Below, piece after piece: positions 12,949 through 20,619 of a stretch of DNA of 25,153 nucleotides. A program made the position numbers and the translations under genes. Location: positions 1-25,153 of IMG/VR virus record IMGVR_UViG_3300010391_000125; one strand, written 5' to 3'. The notes beneath the pieces were generated by a model, which was not told the origin of the DNA, did not search any database, and was given only the letters and a program-made list of their open reading frames with translations. This DNA comes from a virus. Every line of letters begins with the position of its first letter. Position 1 is the stretch's first letter.

Positions 12949-14718
12949 TGCCATTTTTACCCGATTGCCCCGTCCGCCGACACTGAAACCGGTGTACTCG
13001 CCACCCTTGATGCGCTTCCAGAGTCCATGATCGAGAACCTTCACACCGATGATCCAAGTGCCTTTCTTGACGGTCTTGTTGCCGATCTTCGTTGGTCCCT
13101 GACACACGTAACTATCGGTGAGTTCTACACCTTTTGCGATATTGCGGTGCTTGTCCCCGACGATTCGGCTCTTCATGAAGGTCTCAGCTGCCTTCTCAAT
13201 TTCCCCGGCGGTCATGGTGTCACCCTGAGTGTCGACCATGTCAGGTTCCAGGACAACGCCGTAGATCTTCTGCAACTCGCTGTCGATCTTGGCGATCGGT
13301 ACGTCGAACTGGACGTCTTCCTTGAGAACTTCCGACATTTCGTCGGGATTTTTGTCGGGATTCGCTTTCTTCCAGGCAGCGCGCACCTTCGCTTTCACCT
13401 TGCCTAAATCAGAAGCCGGAATCTGAACCTTGTTGCCGCGGAATCCTTTTCCGAGAGCAGCAATCGCAGCGCCAACGATTCCAGCATCAGGCTCGCCTCC
13501 CGGCGTGTTCGTCAACCGAAGTTTCCATGTAGAGGGCTTGTCGGGGTCCGGCACATAGGCATAGTCCGAGGACTTGAAGGACTTTCCATCTTCAGTTTTC
13601 GTCTCTGCCTTCTCAACCACCGTCTCTTCTTCGTCATCGTTGCCGCTGTTGAGACGCTTCAGGTCTTCGTCAGCTTCCTCCGAGCGCCCAGTTGTACCTC
13701 CACCTACGTGTACAGCAGCAACGGTAGGCTGTCCCTTCTCTACGTCATCTTCTTTCTGTCGTGCTTCGATAGCAGCAAGCTGACGTACAGCATCTGCACG
13801 ACTAGCATGACGGCCAAGAACCTTGTTCCCAGCCATGTCAGTAACGATCCATTCATCATCTTCATGTTTGATCCTCTTGGCTACTAGTTCCTTTGCAGTG
13901 ATGACCATCTTTGGCTCTTGCGGATCAGTGTTGTCGTCATCATTCGAGCTATCACCACCGCCAGCCTTTACAATGTTGTCGATTGCGTCGTTCATCATTT
14001 CATCATGAACGGCACGTTCAGCTTCACCAAAGACATGGTTTGCTTCCTCGTTTGCATCGATGCGAAGATCCGAAGTACCGAACCAGTTTACCGGTCCCTC
14101 AACTACCATGCAGCTGCCTACAGGGCCGGTACCACGTACGAAGAATCTGCAACCTCCGCATGTCTTCCATGAAGAAGAAGAGCGTGGGTTGTAGTAGGCA
14201 TCTTCTTGTGAGAACTTTCCCTTCTCACCCACCATCTGCAGAGTTTCCGGGCCGGTGTAGCCACGAGGACTCATCGGAGGACTCACATCTGGCATACTAG
14301 CAAGAGTAGAATCGGGGTACTTCTCGTGGTACTTCTCGATCTCCTCATCGGACTTGCCGATGAACTCTTGAAGGATCGCGAGCTTCCCATCGACGCTCAT
14401 TTTTCTGTCTCTCATTTCACGTACCACCAGTGTCGCGGCTTTGCTGAAAGGAACAGTGTCCTCCTTTGCACGCTTGGCCGTTTGGAAGATCTTGTTCAAT
14501 CTGCGCAACACGTTCTTCAATTCCTTGCTGTCGATCCTTTTCAGTTTCTCAGGAGCGAGATCATGAATAGCGATCTTCTCAAAGACGTTCATGCCAGGCC
14601 CGCGCCAACGAGCAGCAGCACCAGACGCAGGGATAGCTGCGGACTTTATCTCCTCGAACAGGAACCCTGGAATCTTGTCCCTGCTGAGTTGATAGAACTG
14701 CTCATAGAAGCCGCTCAT
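12946..14718 (-). CDS. Capsid maturation protease, XkdF-like, with extra Cys-motif and accessory domains
   Basis: This 590-residue protein starts at the ATG at 14718, directly overlapping the portal stop. Visible parts, in order, begin with an N-terminal helical region. At about 190-225 there is a Cys motif (KTCGGCRFFVRGTGPVGSCM, then VVEGPVNWFG) like the HiPIP-type motif found in some phage proteases, but the expected fourth Cys is absent. At about 285-325 there is a small 'W-V-x-G-x-A-RxEAxxxLxxxE' repeat unit (DEWIVTDMAGNKVLGRHASR). At about 380-470 there is DYAYVPDPDKPSTWKLRLTN, then GFRGNKVQIPASDLGKVKAK. At about 480-590 lies the XkdF (Peptidase_S78_2) domain: YGVVLEPDMVDTQGDTMTAG, FMKSRIVGDKHR and GGEYTGFSVGGRGNR. 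The putative catalytic region lies around VGDKHR and GFS. It would cleave scaffold and capsid during maturation. Confidence 0.85.
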   Translation of the reverse strand: MSGFYEQFYQLSRDKIPGFLFEEIKSAAIPASGAAARWRGPGMNVFEKIAIHDLAPEKLKRIDSKELKNVLRRLNKIFQTAKRAKEDTVPFSKAATLVVREMRDRKMSVDGKLAILQEFIGKSDEEIEKYHEKYPDSTLASMPDVSPPMSPRGYTGPETLQMVGEKGKFSQEDAYYNPRSSSSWKTCGGCRFFVRGTGPVGSCMVVEGPVNWFGTSDLRIDANEEANHVFGEAERAVHDEMMNDAIDNIVKAGGGDSSNDDDNTDPQEPKMVITAKELVAKRIKHEDDEWIVTDMAGNKVLGRHASRADAVRQLAAIEARQKEDDVEKGQPTVAAVHVGGGTTGRSEEADEDLKRLNSGNDDEEETVVEKAETKTEDGKSFKSSDYAYVPDPDKPSTWKLRLTNTPGGEPDAGIVGAAIAALGKGFRGNKVQIPASDLGKVKAKVRAAWKKANPDKNPDEMSEVLKEDVQFDVPIAKIDSELQKIYGVVLEPDMVDTQGDTMTAGEIEKAAETFMKSRIVGDKHRNIAKGVELTDSYVCQGPTKIGNKTVKKGTWIIGVKVLDHGLWKRIKGGEYTGFSVGGRGNRVKMA

Positions 14719-16289
14719 TACGCCTGCTCCCCGCCTTCAGGTGGAAAGATTTCTTTTTCACCAGGTGCTGGCTTACCTGGTTTGGTTGGCTTGTCAGAGA
14801 ACGCATCAGCACCAGGACCCGGACGAGGACCGAGGTTCTCAGTGGTAGGATCCTCGGTATCGTCATCTGGATCATTTACAAGTCCTTCAGCTGGATATGT
14901 CTCTTCAACCGGGTCCGCCTGAGGCATAGACGCGATCTCGCGCAGGTGGCGTTCGAGGCTCTGATCCGGCGTGAGCACGTTGTTGCCCACGAGCTTGTTT
15001 ACGTACTCCGATAGAGACTTTAGATCCGGTGTATCGATGGGACCGAATTTAACGTATGGGGGGTTATCGATTGACATGCCATTCATCTTCAGCAGCCGCG
15101 GAATGCCGTATCTGTTGATGACCCCAGCGATGATGTTTGCAATTGAGCGCAGAGCCTTAGAGAACAGCGATACCTTGGCAGCTACGAGTGCGAACGAACC
15201 TACCTTCTCTTGTCCAATGAGAAGCATGTCTGCGAGTACAACGGTTGCGACACGCTGAGCGTACCGGTTGATAATGATCGAGGTGTCGAGAGAACGTTGG
15301 CCGGATGCGCTTAGCAGAGTGAGCACCCAACCGAAAGGAAGAACCACACCTTGGTGTTGATCCTGTCTGATGTTGCGCACGAGCGTTTCTGCGCGGCTCA
15401 GTAATGCAGCAGAATCGGGATCATTCTGATTCCAGAGATTGTACCCCTCGGGCGGTTGCAATACAGGCATACCGTTAAGCTCGCGCTCGACAGCGATGGC
15501 TTCGATCTCCTCGATGCGCTTCATGAAGAAGTACGGACGATACGCATTTCTGAGAAGGGACGTTCCTTCAGGATTCGATTTGTATGGGCGCACGAGGAAG
15601 TGCAGAGACTTCTCCCAAGGAATGACCGTGTTGATGAAGTGCGGCGGAGGTAGCTGTTCGAGTGCACGCACGTTCATAGCCTCATCCATGTGCCAGCGGT
15701 AGGTGGTGTCTTGACCACGCAGAGCCATCTTGCCCCAGCCGATCATTCCGTCGCTGTACTTAGATGCCTTCATCGGATCTAGGTTGCTTCCCCTGCGGTG
15801 CTTCATCGTCACTTCCATCCACGAGTAGCCGAATGGAAGGAAGGTTAGGATCTCAGAGAGGACGTGCTCCCATGGCATCGCCATGTCGTTGAAGCAGGAC
15901 TCCACCAATTCGCGTGCTTTCAGTCCTTCTTGACTTGTGTCGTCAGTGAGAACAGAAAGCGTGGCGTTCTGAATCAGGTTCTCCATGACATAAAGCATGG
16001 CACCGACGGTGGGATCGTTATAGCGCATCTCTTGATAGACACGCGCAGCCATATGACCACGGAGTTCAGGAAGGAACTCTTCTTCTAGGAAGCCAGAGTA
16101 GATACGAAGACCAGGAGTACCGACTTCCTCAAACTGCATCCGACGAGGCATCTTGCGGCTAACATCGGAGAAGTCGAATCCAGTACCTAGACCGCGCAGG
16201 TCAGCGTACTGCTTGGAAACGTACTCCTGGTAGGCTTCTTTGCTGAGATACTCAGCGGCGGATTTCTGAACAGGTGTCGAACTGGACAT
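14718..16289 (-). CDS. Portal protein (DUF935 / Mu gp29-like)
   Basis: This protein has 523 residues from the ATG at 16289 (MSSSTPVQKSAAEYL), supported by GGGAGAACCCAT upstream; the codon at 16313 lies within the predicted promoter. The N-terminal wing contains RVYQEMRYNDPTVGAMLYVM and GYSWMEVTMKHRRG. The middle has RPYKSNPEGTSLLRNAYRPY and the long stem helix region with FFMKRIEEIEAIAVERE. The C-terminal half has ASGQRSLDTSIIINRYAQRV and INRYGIPRLLKMNG, the latter as in DUF935-type portals. The last 60 residues are Pro/Gly/Glu-rich and disordered. It would form the dodecameric DNA channel at one capsid vertex. The order TerL-portal-protease-scaffold-capsid is classic. Confidence 0.9.
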   Translation of the reverse strand: MSSSTPVQKSAAEYLSKEAYQEYVSKQYADLRGLGTGFDFSDVSRKMPRRMQFEEVGTPGLRIYSGFLEEEFLPELRGHMAARVYQEMRYNDPTVGAMLYVMENLIQNATLSVLTDDTSQEGLKARELVESCFNDMAMPWEHVLSEILTFLPFGYSWMEVTMKHRRGSNLDPMKASKYSDGMIGWGKMALRGQDTTYRWHMDEAMNVRALEQLPPPHFINTVIPWEKSLHFLVRPYKSNPEGTSLLRNAYRPYFFMKRIEEIEAIAVERELNGMPVLQPPEGYNLWNQNDPDSAALLSRAETLVRNIRQDQHQGVVLPFGWVLTLLSASGQRSLDTSIIINRYAQRVATVVLADMLLIGQEKVGSFALVAAKVSLFSKALRSIANIIAGVINRYGIPRLLKMNGMSIDNPPYVKFGPIDTPDLKSLSEYVNKLVGNNVLTPDQSLERHLREIASMPQADPVEETYPAEGLVNDPDDDTEDPTTENLGPRPGPGADAFSDKPTKPGKPAPGEKEIFPPEGGEQA

Positions 16290-16308
16290 ATGGGTTCTCC
16301 CGCACGGA

Positions 16309-16375
16309 AGCATGCAGGAAAAACCCTACATTTGTCAATGCCTATTCCCAGAAAGTGAAGAAAAATTGTGAGTTA
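16309..16375 (-). promoter_or_regulatory. Promoter-like element upstream of the portal gene (copy 2)
   Basis: On the minus strand: TAACTCACAA, TTTCTGGGAATA, then TTGACA (16333-16338). CATGCT follows 18 bases later (16309-16314). Block order and spacing match copy 1 at 12.9 kb within one or two bases. The inferred transcription start would leave a leader of about 13-15 bases that contains the portal Shine-Dalgarno site. Confidence 0.55.
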
Positions 16376-16396
16376 GGCCCTATGCTAGACTAGGCC

Positions 16397-16813
16397 CTAT
16401 GCTGGACCTGGAATGCGGGTGTTGTCAAAAGCACCATTCGGCGTGTAGAGACCAACCAACTTCCCGGCGAGCAGTGCTTTACGCATGGAATCGATGGTCC
16501 CGGTGGACTCTTTGGTGACGGACCAGAAGGCATAGACCCAGTGAGAGTAATCGACGATCTCGGTGTTGCGCTCCATGGCGGCTATGTGGAAAGGCTTGCC
16601 TGGGCGCGGGAGGAAGATCATTTTCTTGATCCCTAATTCATCGGCGGCTTTCTCCGCGGCGGAGTCAACGCCCTTTGCGCCACCAGAGACGATGACGAGG
16701 CGATCACCATATCTCTGATGTAGGATTTCTACGAATTTGGAGACCCGTGAGAGGTCACCGAAGTTGCGTGAGCCGACGATCCCTATCCGCTTTAGATGTT
16801 GTATCTCGTCCAT
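16397..16813 (-). CDS. SLOG-superfamily protein (DprA/DUF2493-like)
   Basis: This 138-residue protein starts at the ATG at 16813 with AAGGAATATC upstream, overlapping the preceding gene by about 20 bases. A Rossmann-like opening, RIGIVGSRNFGDLSRVSKFV, is followed by VIVSGGAKGVDSAAEKAADE and FLPRPGKPFHIAAMERNTEI, then VDYSHWVYAFW and STGTIDSMRKALLAGK. 'SGGAxGVDxxAexxA' and 'RNxxIv-xxDxVyAFw-xxSxGTxxxi-xAxxxgk' are signatures of the SLOG family (DUF2493/DprA-like). These bind nucleotide or NAD-derived ligands. In phages their role is not settled; ligand sensing or counter-defence has been proposed. It precedes the promoter-like element of the portal gene. Confidence 0.8.
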   Translation of the reverse strand: MDEIQHLKRIGIVGSRNFGDLSRVSKFVEILHQRYGDRLVIVSGGAKGVDSAAEKAADELGIKKMIFLPRPGKPFHIAAMERNTEIVDYSHWVYAFWSVTKESTGTIDSMRKALLAGKLVGLYTPNGAFDNTRIPGPA

Positions 16814-17139
16814 GATATTCCTTCCGATGAGGTTCTGTTTAGAAGGGGAGCGAATTGACCATGATCAGAGTAGGAGGGCTTCTCGAACCCGTCAGGACAG
16901 CGATACCATTTGATAGAGCCAGCTTCTTCGCACTCGATCACTTCGTGCGTGCAGGCGTAGCACTTCGTACAACGCGAGCACATAAAGGCTTCGTAGTGTT
17001 CGCACTCAAACATACCCACTTTAGGAATGATCTCACCCTTTTTGGGCATGTCCTCAATTTGGACACATTCTTCGGACAGGCGGATGGTTTCCTTGTGGGC
17101 CTTGTTTTCAAGGAGGCGCTTACGCTGCTTTGGCTTCAC
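16792..17139 (-). CDS. Cys-rich putative zinc-binding protein
   Basis: This 115-residue protein starts at a GTG at 17139 (MKPKQRKRLLENK), overlapping the previous gene's end by about 20 bases and the SLOG gene's start by 22. A basic N-terminus is followed by MFECEHYEAFMCSRCTKCYA, then CTHEVIECEEAGSIKWYRCP. That gives at least seven Cys and two His in about 45 residues, enough for two zinc sites. The tail ends SSEGISWTRYNI. No family is recognised. Tight overlaps on both sides put it in an operon with the two neighbours. Confidence 0.65.
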   Translation of the reverse strand: MKPKQRKRLLENKAHKETIRLSEECVQIEDMPKKGEIIPKVGMFECEHYEAFMCSRCTKCYACTHEVIECEEAGSIKWYRCPDGFEKPSYSDHGQFAPLLNRTSSEGISWTRYNI

Positions 17140-17557
17140 AGGGGAAAGGCTCTCTCTCGTACTTGCCGGTCTCGCGGTTCTTGTAGTGCCAACCGTAGCC
17201 CCACTTGTCGTGAGCTACACCGCAAACAATGTGAATAGCGCGGGTTTCCATTTCTCTTTGGCAGTTGACGCAAACAAGGACTTCGTAGAGGAACTTGTTG
17301 TTTGGTCCCATCGTGCGAAAGCCGTAGTGGCGGTTTGGCTTCCATTCAGTAACGTGCTCGCGGCCTTCCTTGCCCTTGCACCAGCGCTTGGTGTCTTTCT
17401 TGGGAGACTTCTTGCTGATGGAGAGAGACTTGGAGGTCTCAGGCAGATCAATGTACTTACGCTTCTCGTTGCCAGTTACTTTTTTGTCGAATTTGCCGCC
17501 GCAGTAGCAGCCACCCCGAGCACCGGAACCACGTGAATGCTTGTTCTTGAAGTTCAT
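17120..17557 (-). CDS. Basic Cys-rich putative zinc-binding protein
   Basis: This protein has 145 residues. Its ATG at 17557 overlaps the stop of the small membrane protein as ATGA. It contains a Gly/Cys N-terminus (GSGARGGCYCGGKFDKK), a Lys-rich segment (SLSISKKSPKKDTKRWCKGK), a WKPNRHYGFRTMG stretch and LVCVNCQREMETRAIHIVCG. The C-x-C ... C-x2-C spacing suggests one zinc site, and the net positive charge fits nucleic-acid binding. It ends YEREPFPCEAKAA. It could be an HNH-like or recombination-associated protein, but I see no catalytic HNH pattern, so I leave the function open. Confidence 0.65.
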   Translation of the reverse strand: MNFKNKHSRGSGARGGCYCGGKFDKKVTGNEKRKYIDLPETSKSLSISKKSPKKDTKRWCKGKEGREHVTEWKPNRHYGFRTMGPNNKFLYEVLVCVNCQREMETRAIHIVCGVAHDKWGYGWHYKNRETGKYEREPFPCEAKAA

Positions 17558-17685
17558 TGCATGAAGGAGAAGAAGTAAATGGCCGTGATCAGCTGGTACA
17601 TTATCACAATACCTATCCAGCCTGCAACCGTGCCTGCGAAAGAGCCAAAGAACATCGCCAGAAACACATTTTGGTTGTTGCTCAT
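17554..17685 (-). CDS. Very small membrane protein
   Basis: This 43-residue ORF lies between TerL and the Cys-rich gene. Its ATG (17683-17685) overlaps the TerL stop as ATGA, and its own TGA overlaps the next ATG the same way, so it is tightly coupled on both sides. AGAAAGGAA lies just upstream. After MSNNQNVFLAMFFGSFAGTV it continues AGWIGIVIMYQLITAIYFF and ends SFMQ, one long or two short hydrophobic spans with no charged residue. A holin-like or pinholin-like role is possible for a protein of this size and hydrophobicity, but nothing in the neighbourhood (no endolysin) supports it. Confidence 0.65.
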   Translation of the reverse strand: MSNNQNVFLAMFFGSFAGTVAGWIGIVIMYQLITAIYFFSFMQ

Positions 17686-19043
17686 TTCCTTTCTACTCCC
17701 CAGTGACCGATAACGTCAGTGCGCATTGCATGGTTGTCATCAGCAGACCAGTTTGTTGGGTGATCAAAACGATTTCCCTCACCGACACCGGTAGGGAATA
17801 TGGTTGGATCGATAGTGAACTTCTCGAACCTGATGAGAGCGTGTGTGGTTGAATCGACGATGTCATCGTATGAAGCTTTGGGGAATCTTACTAGCTCATC
17901 GAGTGCTAGTTCTATCCAACTGATGTCAGTAAACATCTCTGGGTCTGGCAAACGAACGTTGCCTGCTTCGATTAGCCATAGTACGGAGCTATAGCGCGCA
18001 ATCTTCGAGTCGTTGCCAGTGTCAACAGCGATGATGCCAGGAATTTTCTTCTTGAGCGTGTTCATCACCGCCGGACCGTTAGCTTTGTCTTCGATGAGCT
18101 TCGTCTGTGTTCTGGGGTGATCATGACAGAACTTGATGAATGCTTTAAGCGTGTCGTTGAAGCCCCACTGACCACGTACTAGGTCGACGAGATAGAGGTT
18201 GGGTCCGATCTGTCCCCACAGTGTTCCTACGACGTAGGAGGTGTCATCATTCTTGGCCTCCTCGTCATCCTTGAATGACATATCCCAGGACATGTAGAGC
18301 TTGGTTGCACGCTGTTCGATCTCCTCAGGCTTCTCTTTGTAGAATGCGTTCTCGAACCAGGCGCGCTTCGCCATACCTCCTTCGAGAGGCACCGGGTCCT
18401 GTTGGAATTGCCCGGCGTATGCCCACGAAGTCATCTTACGTACGAGTGCGGGGTTGTTACCGTACTTGTTTGTGCCTTGCTGTACATCCACCCAGTCCTT
18501 GTCGAAACGTCTAGGATTGAGAAGCTCACCAGCGTTAGTTCTGGGATCCTTGAATCCAATCTGAGACACTACGCACTGCTTCTTTGGGATATATTCCATC
18601 GGCAGGAAAAGGTGTACGTAGCCTCCCTGCTGCAGAACGTGACCAGATAGATCTTTGTCGTGAACACGCTGCATGATGATAATGCGGCGTAGCTTCTTTG
18701 GGTCACCCTCAGCACGAGTAGACATGGTCCCGTCCCACCACGTGATTACACCTTCTCTTTTCAGATCAGAGTGAGCTTCTTTCACGTTATGTGGGTCGTC
18801 TGCGACGATGATGTCACCTCCGCGTCCAGTAGCCATACCAGAGACGGAGGTTGTCAAACGGTAGCCAGTTTTGTCGTTCTTGATCTCTGTAACAGCGTCA
18901 GAGGTGAGAGAGAACCTGTCGCCAAAGTATCTCTTGTACCACCTGGACGTCAGCACATTTCGTGCAAGCGTTGAGTGACTTGTGGAAAGCGCAGCGGAAT
19001 ATGACGCATAGATCCAACGAAGCTCTGGCCACTTAGTCCAGCA
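17682..19043 (-). CDS. terL: Terminase large subunit, ATPase second half and nuclease domain (downstream of in-frame TGA)
   Basis: This frame continues in phase from the upstream terminase segment after one TGA (19044-19046). An independent start would have to be inside, e.g. at 18956. Conserved parts begin with WTKWPELRWIYASYSAALS right after the stop, then MATGRGGDIIVADDPHN (Walker B DxxxxDD region) and LRRIIIMQRVHDKDLSG. These are followed by the RNase H-like nuclease motifs MSWDMSFKD, LIEDKANGPAVMNTL and YDDIVDSTTHAL with their acidic residues. The nuclease cuts concatemeric DNA and the ATPase pumps it through the portal. The C-terminal stop overlaps the small membrane gene. All catalytic residues I expect are present, so decay is not advanced. 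Confidence 0.9.
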   Translation of the reverse strand, partial: CWTKWPELRWIYASYSAALSTSHSTLARNVLTSRWYKRYFGDRFSLTSDAVTEIKNDKTGYRLTTSVSGMATGRGGDIIVADDPHNVKEAHSDLKREGVITWWDGTMSTRAEGDPKKLRRIIIMQRVHDKDLSGHVLQQGGYVHLFLPMEYIPKKQCVVSQIGFKDPRTNAGELLNPRRFDKDWVDVQQGTNKYGNNPALVRKMTSWAYAGQFQQDPVPLEGGMAKRAWFENAFYKEKPEEIEQRATKLYMSWDMSFKDDEEAKNDDTSYVVGTLWGQIGPNLYLVDLVRGQWGFNDTLKAFIKFCHDHPRTQTKLIEDKANGPAVMNTLKKKIPGIIAVDTGNDSKIARYSSVLWLIEAGNVRLPDPEMFTDISWIELALDELVRFPKASYDDIVDSTTHALIRFEKFTIDPTIFPTGVGEGNRFDHPTNWSADDNHAMRTDVIGHWGVERK

Positions 19044-19424
19044 TCAAGGCTGGAACATGACCGAGCTAACCAAGGACTTCGAATGACGCGGGGGCACGCT
19101 GATTAGTAGATCTTTGATCTGTCCTATCGCTACGGCTTCGAGAGCTTCGCAGATGGCACCGATATGCCAGTTGTCTACGTATGGGTTCTTTGGCTCGACG
19201 ATGTGCCATGCTTCTCTGATGAAGTCATTGAGATTTCTGTTGGCCTTCTCTGCACGGATAGCCTTTACATCCAAGATACGGTCAAACGCCTCCGCCTTCG
19301 TGTCGGTGATTTCTCTCTCCTGACGAACAGAACGCGGAGGCGGAAGACCGGCCTTGATTGCCTCGTGCAACTCTTGCATTGTTGGAACAGGCAATTCTGT
19401 CTTGTTATTCGATGATCTCTGCAT
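19044..19424 (-). CDS. terL: Terminase large subunit, N-terminal segment ending at in-frame TGA
   Basis: This segment has 126 residues from the ATG at 19424, overlapping TerS by 20 bases. It carries the entry part of the ATPase: FIREAWHIVEPKNPYVDNWH, then IGAICEALEAVAIGQIKDLL and ISVPPRHSKS, the Walker A-like loop in which 'PPRhgKS' is typical of phage terminases. It ends SSVMFQP-stop. The same frame continues with C-W-T-K-W. In relatives the stretch reads 'P-A-W-x-W-T', so the stop falls on a Trp position. A complete protein would have about 580 residues. It may be a sequencing error (G to A), a true nonsense mutation or UGA decoded as Trp. Confidence 0.88.
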   Translation of the reverse strand: MQRSSNNKTELPVPTMQELHEAIKAGLPPPRSVRQEREITDTKAEAFDRILDVKAIRAEKANRNLNDFIREAWHIVEPKNPYVDNWHIGAICEALEAVAIGQIKDLLISVPPRHSKSLVSSVMFQP

Positions 19425-19995
19425 CGATGGCGCTATCCTTCAGCCTTTCATGCTGTGCTTTGAGGGCGAGACGTTCCATCTCGGCAAGCTCTTCGTTGGT
19501 GAACTTGGAATAGTCAGCCTGTTTTATCTCATGTTGAACAGTACCGGAGTGCTCGACTTTGTGTTTCATCTCGTTGCCATAATCTTCAGGGAAGAGCTTA
19601 CTGAGAAGTTGGATGGCGATCTTTCCGTCCTCTCTCGCATGTCGCCACAGAATCGAGATGAGACCGACCTTGCTATTCGCACGCGCCTGCCTGCATAGCT
19701 CGGAGAACTCGTACAGTTCTAGATCGACACCACTGGAATCAGGTCCGGCCATCTGTCCCCGCGCCCACCAATTGAGAAGTGTCTTCTCAGTGATTCCAGC
19801 GTATCCGGCGGCGGTGGACGGGAAGTGCCCCATCTGTAGTGACACGAGGATCTTCCTAGTCACCGCAGACGTAAACTTGTGTGGATGGATCGAAACAGGT
19901 TTCGGATCTGCGACTGGTACAGGGGTTATGTCGTAGCGGCGTTCGAGGGCGACATCTTCCTCTGTAACTGGGCCATTACTCGACTTCGCAGTCAT
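19405..19995 (-). CDS. terS: Terminase small subunit
   Basis: This protein has about 196 residues from the ATG at 19995 (MTAKSSNGPVTEEDVALERR). A GTG at 20007 is possible. Residues about 50-85 (AVTRKILVSLQMGHFPSTAA, GYAGITEKTLLNWWARGQ) form the N-terminal helix-turn-helix typical of small terminases, which bind the pac/cos site. The following region, ELYEFSELCRQARANSKVGL, is the helical oligomerisation part. The C-terminal tail (KFTNEELAEMERLALKAQHE) would contact TerL. Its place directly before TerL and the HTH 'phBC6A51'-type look support the call. Confidence 0.85.
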   Translation of the reverse strand: MTAKSSNGPVTEEDVALERRYDITPVPVADPKPVSIHPHKFTSAVTRKILVSLQMGHFPSTAAGYAGITEKTLLNWWARGQMAGPDSSGVDLELYEFSELCRQARANSKVGLISILWRHAREDGKIAIQLLSKLFPEDYGNEMKHKVEHSGTVQHEIKQADYSKFTNEELAEMERLALKAQHERLKDSAIDAEIIE

Positions 19996-20317
19996 CACAG
20001 CGATCACACTCCAATACGAGGATTGCCCGCGATATCATCGCCTTACTGTTTGGGACTCTTTCGAAGATTTCTTGATATTCTGCGTGGACAACCCCACCGC
20101 AGGAGCATTGTCCGAACTGTTCCTCACACTTCGGACAATCTAGTTCTCCATCCTCGTGGTTGTTCAACAGGTTCGCGAGCACCTTAGCGCTTTCTCCCAC
20201 GGACCCGTTGTCTGCGCCGTCTGCCAGCTTGTGGACGCTGCTGTCTAGAACCTGTTTGCTTGCGGACTCTTTGACGTTGTGTGGCCATAGTTTACCCTCC
20301 CGCCCCCTATATACCAC
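19976..20317 (-). CDS. Hypothetical protein with Cys clusters
   Basis: This protein has up to 113 residues. The annotated start is a GTG at 20317, but a better RBS (GGGAGGGTAAACT) precedes an ATG at 20288 that is in another frame, so the beginning is uncertain and one indel may be present. The helical middle (KQVLDSSVHKLADGADNGSV, then GESAKVLANLLNNHEDG) precedes two Cys clusters, LDCPKCEEQFGQCSCGG and LECDRCDDCEVE, consistent with zinc binding. It overlaps the TerS start by about 20 bases. The family is unrecognised. A DNA-packaging accessory role is only suggested by position. Confidence 0.55.
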   Translation of the reverse strand: MVYRGREGKLWPHNVKESASKQVLDSSVHKLADGADNGSVGESAKVLANLLNNHEDGELDCPKCEEQFGQCSCGGVVHAEYQEIFERVPNSKAMISRAILVLECDRCDDCEVE

Positions 20318-20352
20318 AGAAGGCGACGTAGGGGAAGCCCCACACCGGAGAA

Positions 20353-20619
20353 TTAGTTTCGAGGGTCTATCGTGGAGTCGCCGAGGCGCAGGTAGGCAGG
20401 TTTCGTTAGCTTGTCGAGCCGGATACTGAACAGACGCTCGTCGCAGAGGGTTCCGTCATCGTGGAAGAAGATCCGTCCGACGAGAGTCTTCCCGGTCATA
20501 TAGGAGTAACGTACTGCCTCGGTTGGAGGATTGTCGATGAAACGTGGAATGGTCTTTACTACCACCTTGTCGCAGCTGAGATTCGGACAGGTGGTTTCAC
20601 TTTTGTGGGGTCGTCGCAC
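20353..20619 (-). CDS. Hypothetical small protein
   Basis: This 88-residue protein starts at a GTG at 20619 (MRRPHKSETTCPNLSCDKVV), overlapping the end of the ParB/DUF4417 gene by 23 bases. A C-x4-C pair lies near the N-terminus. A beta-rich remainder follows: YSYMTGKTLVGRIFFHDDG and ERLFSIRLDKLTKPAYLRLG. No family is recognised. Overlap with the upstream gene suggests coupled translation. I rate it a real gene because the third-position pattern and beta alternation look coding, but the start is weak. Confidence 0.5.
   Translation of the reverse strand: MRRPHKSETTCPNLSCDKVVVKTIPRFIDNPPTEAVRYSYMTGKTLVGRIFFHDDGTLCDERLFSIRLDKLTKPAYLRLGDSTIDPRN

Noticed and set aside
17682-19424. Genome-wide UGA-to-Trp code
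   Set aside because: TGA ends several genes here (DHH, ParB/DUF4417, small membrane protein, the last gene) without sensible continuation, and Trp is normally TGG.
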